From NCBI GenBank assembly GCA_910588315.1, contig CAJUQF010000091.1:1-8097 (forward strand): DNA of 8,097 nucleotides, given 5' to 3'. Position 1 is the stretch's first letter. Every line of letters starts with the position of its first letter. Below the pieces are notes generated by a model, which had not been told where the DNA came from, searched no databases, and worked only from the letters and a program-made list of their open reading frames with translations. Shown here in pieces: positions 6,344 through 8,097 of the stretch. The translations under genes and the position numbers were made by a program. The stretch comes from an uncultured Christensenellaceae bacterium (GTDB taxonomy: Bacteria; Bacillota; Clostridia; Christensenellales; Pumilibacteraceae).

Positions 6344-8097
6344 TTACGTTCTGTCGAACCACACTTTCATGAATCCGCCGCCGCGATTGCCGCGAAGATA
6401 GAACGGAATGAGCGTAAGCGCACCGTTCTTATTCTCGATGCCGGTTATCTTTATAGTGTTTACCGCGATGTCGACATATTCGTTTTCGGACATGCGGTAT
6501 GCAAAATCGCTGTCGTTTACGACTATCTCGGTCACGCAATTTTCGCCGACTGCAAAATCGCTCTTCAGATCCGCGTTGTCTTCGATCTCGGCGCAGTAAA
6601 TGAACGAACCGTAACGGAACGCCACTTTGTTTTCGTTGGCTTTCGCGTTATCCTGCGTAACGCGCAAAACGTTCTTTTCGAACACGATCCGTATATCCGC
6701 ACTGCCCGTAACGTTGACGCCGATATACCCGTCGGCGTCCGCTTTCGCTTCCACAGCCTTGCCGTTGACGGTGAGCGTCGCGCCGCTCGCCCAGCTCGGC
6801 ATACGCAGTTTGAGTTTCGCACTGCCTTTTACCGAAAAGCTTGCGCGATTTCCGCTAGGCATATCGGTGTCCTGTATGACCGTAACGTCGTTACTTCCCA
6901 CCGTGCTTTGCAGCGAACTCGATACGTACTGATTGACAAACAGCGTGTCGTCCGTTTTGGCGTAGATGATCTCAAGAAGTTCCGAGAAAAACTTAAGGAA
7001 CATCGGCACGCAACACGGCGTCGCATTGGAGAACATCGGGCGCGTGTAATTATCCGAGATCATGGGGTTGGTGTAATAGAACGAATTGCCGTCCAGACCC
7101 AAACATCCGAGTATGCCGTTATACATTTCGAGTTCTACGGTATCCGCATACTCGGCGTTGCCGAACAGATAGAACATGTTCTGCCCGAAGAACGCCATGC
7201 CGACAGACGCGCACGTCTCGCAATAACCGTTGTGCGGAAGTTCGTTACTGCCGCCGTAAGCCTCGTCGCCGTCATGCGTACTTCCGGTACCGCCGGTGAT
7301 ATACATCTGCGAGCCGACTATGTTCTGCCAAACGCGCTCCGCCGCCGCTACGAATTCGTCGTTTTCCTGACGGTTCCCGATATAAGCGATACCGTTATAC
7401 CAAAGGTTGGCGCGCACCGCGTGACCCGTCGCATCGGTAAGCTTATCGTACGTAACGTTGTCCTGCGCATAAGCGCCGTAGTTTGTCGTGTTGTATCTGC
7501 CTTCCGAATTGCCGCGGTCGGTTATCCAGGACGCCGCGATCTCTTTGTACTTGGGAAGGCGTATATCGAGCGTATAATACCTGTCCTTGTTCGATAATCC
7601 GTCTGCGTGAGTATAGCGGTCTTCCATGAGCTTTACAAGCTCGGGATGCTCGTTATAAAGATCGTAAAGCCGTTGCAGCGCCTCTTCCGGCAACTCGTGC
7701 GGCGGCACTACTTTGTAGCCTTTATAACCGTCGCGACCGTCGATATAGTCGATCAAAAATTCCGTAAAACGCGTAGCCGCGTACAGCAAACGCGTGTCGC
7801 CCGTCGCGTTATAGTGATACACCGCCGCCTCGGCAAGACAGCCGAAGTTGTAAATATCGTGATGCCATCTGCCTGACGACTCCGCCTCGTCGACGACATA
7901 GTTCTGCGCGAGTATGTTATACGTGGAGAAATATCCGTCCACGGGTTTGCCCTTGCCGTCCTTGCCGGTGGTCTTGAGCGTAGCAGCGTAAATGCGGTCT
8001 ACGTATCCGTCCAATCTCTCGACGAGCTCTTCGACGTCTTTCTTATATTCCGGGTTCGATCTGTTGACGATGATAAACTCCGACGCCGCGCGTATAC
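6344..8097 (-). CDS. GH127 (DUF1680) beta-L-arabinofuranosidase-like glycoside hydrolase (5' end outside window)
   Basis: 583 complete codons run from the right edge to the TAA at 6344, with no start inside. The open frame continues upstream of a TTG at 8014 with GH127-like sequence (IRAASEFIIVNRSNPEYKKD), so the true start is off the window and perhaps 100 residues are missing. Seen, counting from the TTG: DGYFSTYN near 26-33; GHAVRA near 197-202; MYITGGTGSTHDGDEAYGG with Glu251; CETCAS with Glu266 and Cys268; the Cys334-Cys335 pair; and a C-terminal RGNRGGGFMKVW typical of the family end. Known: in Bifidobacterium HypBA1 a Zn-bound Cys is the nucleophile, with one Glu and three Cys as metal ligands and another Glu as acid/base. 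Every one of these residues has a counterpart here, so the enzyme should be active. Substrate probably a beta-L-arabinofuranoside, but the family also covers other sugars. Signal peptide status is not visible. First visible gene of the GRE operon. Confidence 0.9.
   Translation of the reverse strand, partial: IRAASEFIIVNRSNPEYKKDVEELVERLDGYVDRIYAATLKTTGKDGKGKPVDGYFSTYNILAQNYVVDEAESSGRWHHDIYNFGCLAEAAVYHYNATGDTRLLYAATRFTEFLIDYIDGRDGYKGYKVVPPHELPEEALQRLYDLYNEHPELVKLMEDRYTHADGLSNKDRYYTLDIRLPKYKEIAASWITDRGNSEGRYNTTNYGAYAQDNVTYDKLTDATGHAVRANLWYNGIAYIGNRQENDEFVAAAERVWQNIVGSQMYITGGTGSTHDGDEAYGGSNELPHNGYCETCASVGMAFFGQNMFYLFGNAEYADTVELEMYNGILGCLGLDGNSFYYTNPMISDNYTRPMFSNATPCCVPMFLKFFSELLEIIYAKTDDTLFVNQYVSSSLQSTVGSNDVTVIQDTDMPSGNRASFSVKGSAKLKLRMPSWASGATLTVNGKAVEAKADADGYIGVNVTGSADIRIVFEKNVLRVTQDNAKANENKVAFRYGSFIYCAEIEDNADLKSDFAVGENCVTEIVVNDSDFAYRMSENEYVDIAVNTIKITGIENKNGALTLIPFYLRGNRGGGFMKVWFDRT

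Noticed and set aside
6287..7597. Long plus-strand open frame of 436 codons antisense to GH127 and the activase
   Set aside because: It spans two well-supported genes on the other strand. Its translation is rich in Arg, His and Val with no recognisable domain and no ribosome binding site. It stays open because the codon use of the real genes seldom places TTA, CTA or TCA in the opposing frame.
8012..8014. TTG at 8014 as the start of the GH127 gene
   Set aside because: The frame stays open to the window edge with family-like sequence upstream, and GH127 proteins have about 100 more N-terminal residues, so this TTG is an internal Leu codon.
1..8097. Search for CRISPR arrays, tRNA/rRNA genes, insertion sequences, attachment sites and phage genes
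   Set aside because: No spaced direct repeats, no tRNA-like cloverleaf, no transposase or integrase sequence and no terminal inverted repeats were seen; all but about 230 bp is covered by the five coding genes.

Overview
The window is entirely protein-coding apart from a 140-bp divergent promoter region, one 74-bp spacer and two very short gaps. It looks like a monoderm, anaerobic Clostridia-type Firmicute, probably gut-associated and uncultured. The evidence is an oxygen-sensitive glycyl radical enzyme with its activase, and a lipoprotein carrying InlB-like beta-grasp repeats, Ig-like repeats and GLUG beta-helix repeats. Strong sigma-A type promoters also fit. This placement is inferred from protein style, not from a marker gene. 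The standard genetic code fits, and TGA is used as a stop.

Layout. (1) Positions 1-2455, minus strand: the N-terminal 818 codons of a large surface lipoprotein; its 3' end lies off the left edge. (2) Positions 2456-2595: a divergent promoter region with one near-consensus promoter facing each way. (3) Positions 2596-3360, plus strand: an AraC-type regulator whose promoter predicts an almost leaderless transcript. (4) Positions 3363-8097, minus strand: an apparent operon transcribed right to left. Its order is a GH127 (DUF1680) beta-L-arabinofuranosidase-like hydrolase (5' end off the right edge), a radical-SAM glycyl-radical-enzyme activase, and a glycyl radical enzyme (GRE).

How the genes may work together. 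The GH127 enzyme would release a sugar such as beta-L-arabinofuranose, or a related pentose or uronic sugar, from a plant or host glycan. The activase would install the glycyl radical on the GRE, which would then do radical chemistry on a small molecule. The AraC regulator sits tail-to-tail with the operon, 2 bp away, and is a plausible local sugar sensor. The surface lipoprotein is divergent from the regulator and may mediate attachment.

The most notable signal is the GRE-activase pair. The GRE has a Trp-Gly-Trp radical loop, an Ala-Cys-Trp-Glu active-site loop and a shortened length of 684 residues. The activase has Cys ligands for only one auxiliary iron-sulfur cluster. Together with GH127, this suggests a GRE subfamily of unknown substrate tied to glycan breakdown. 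I could not identify the substrate from sequence alone.
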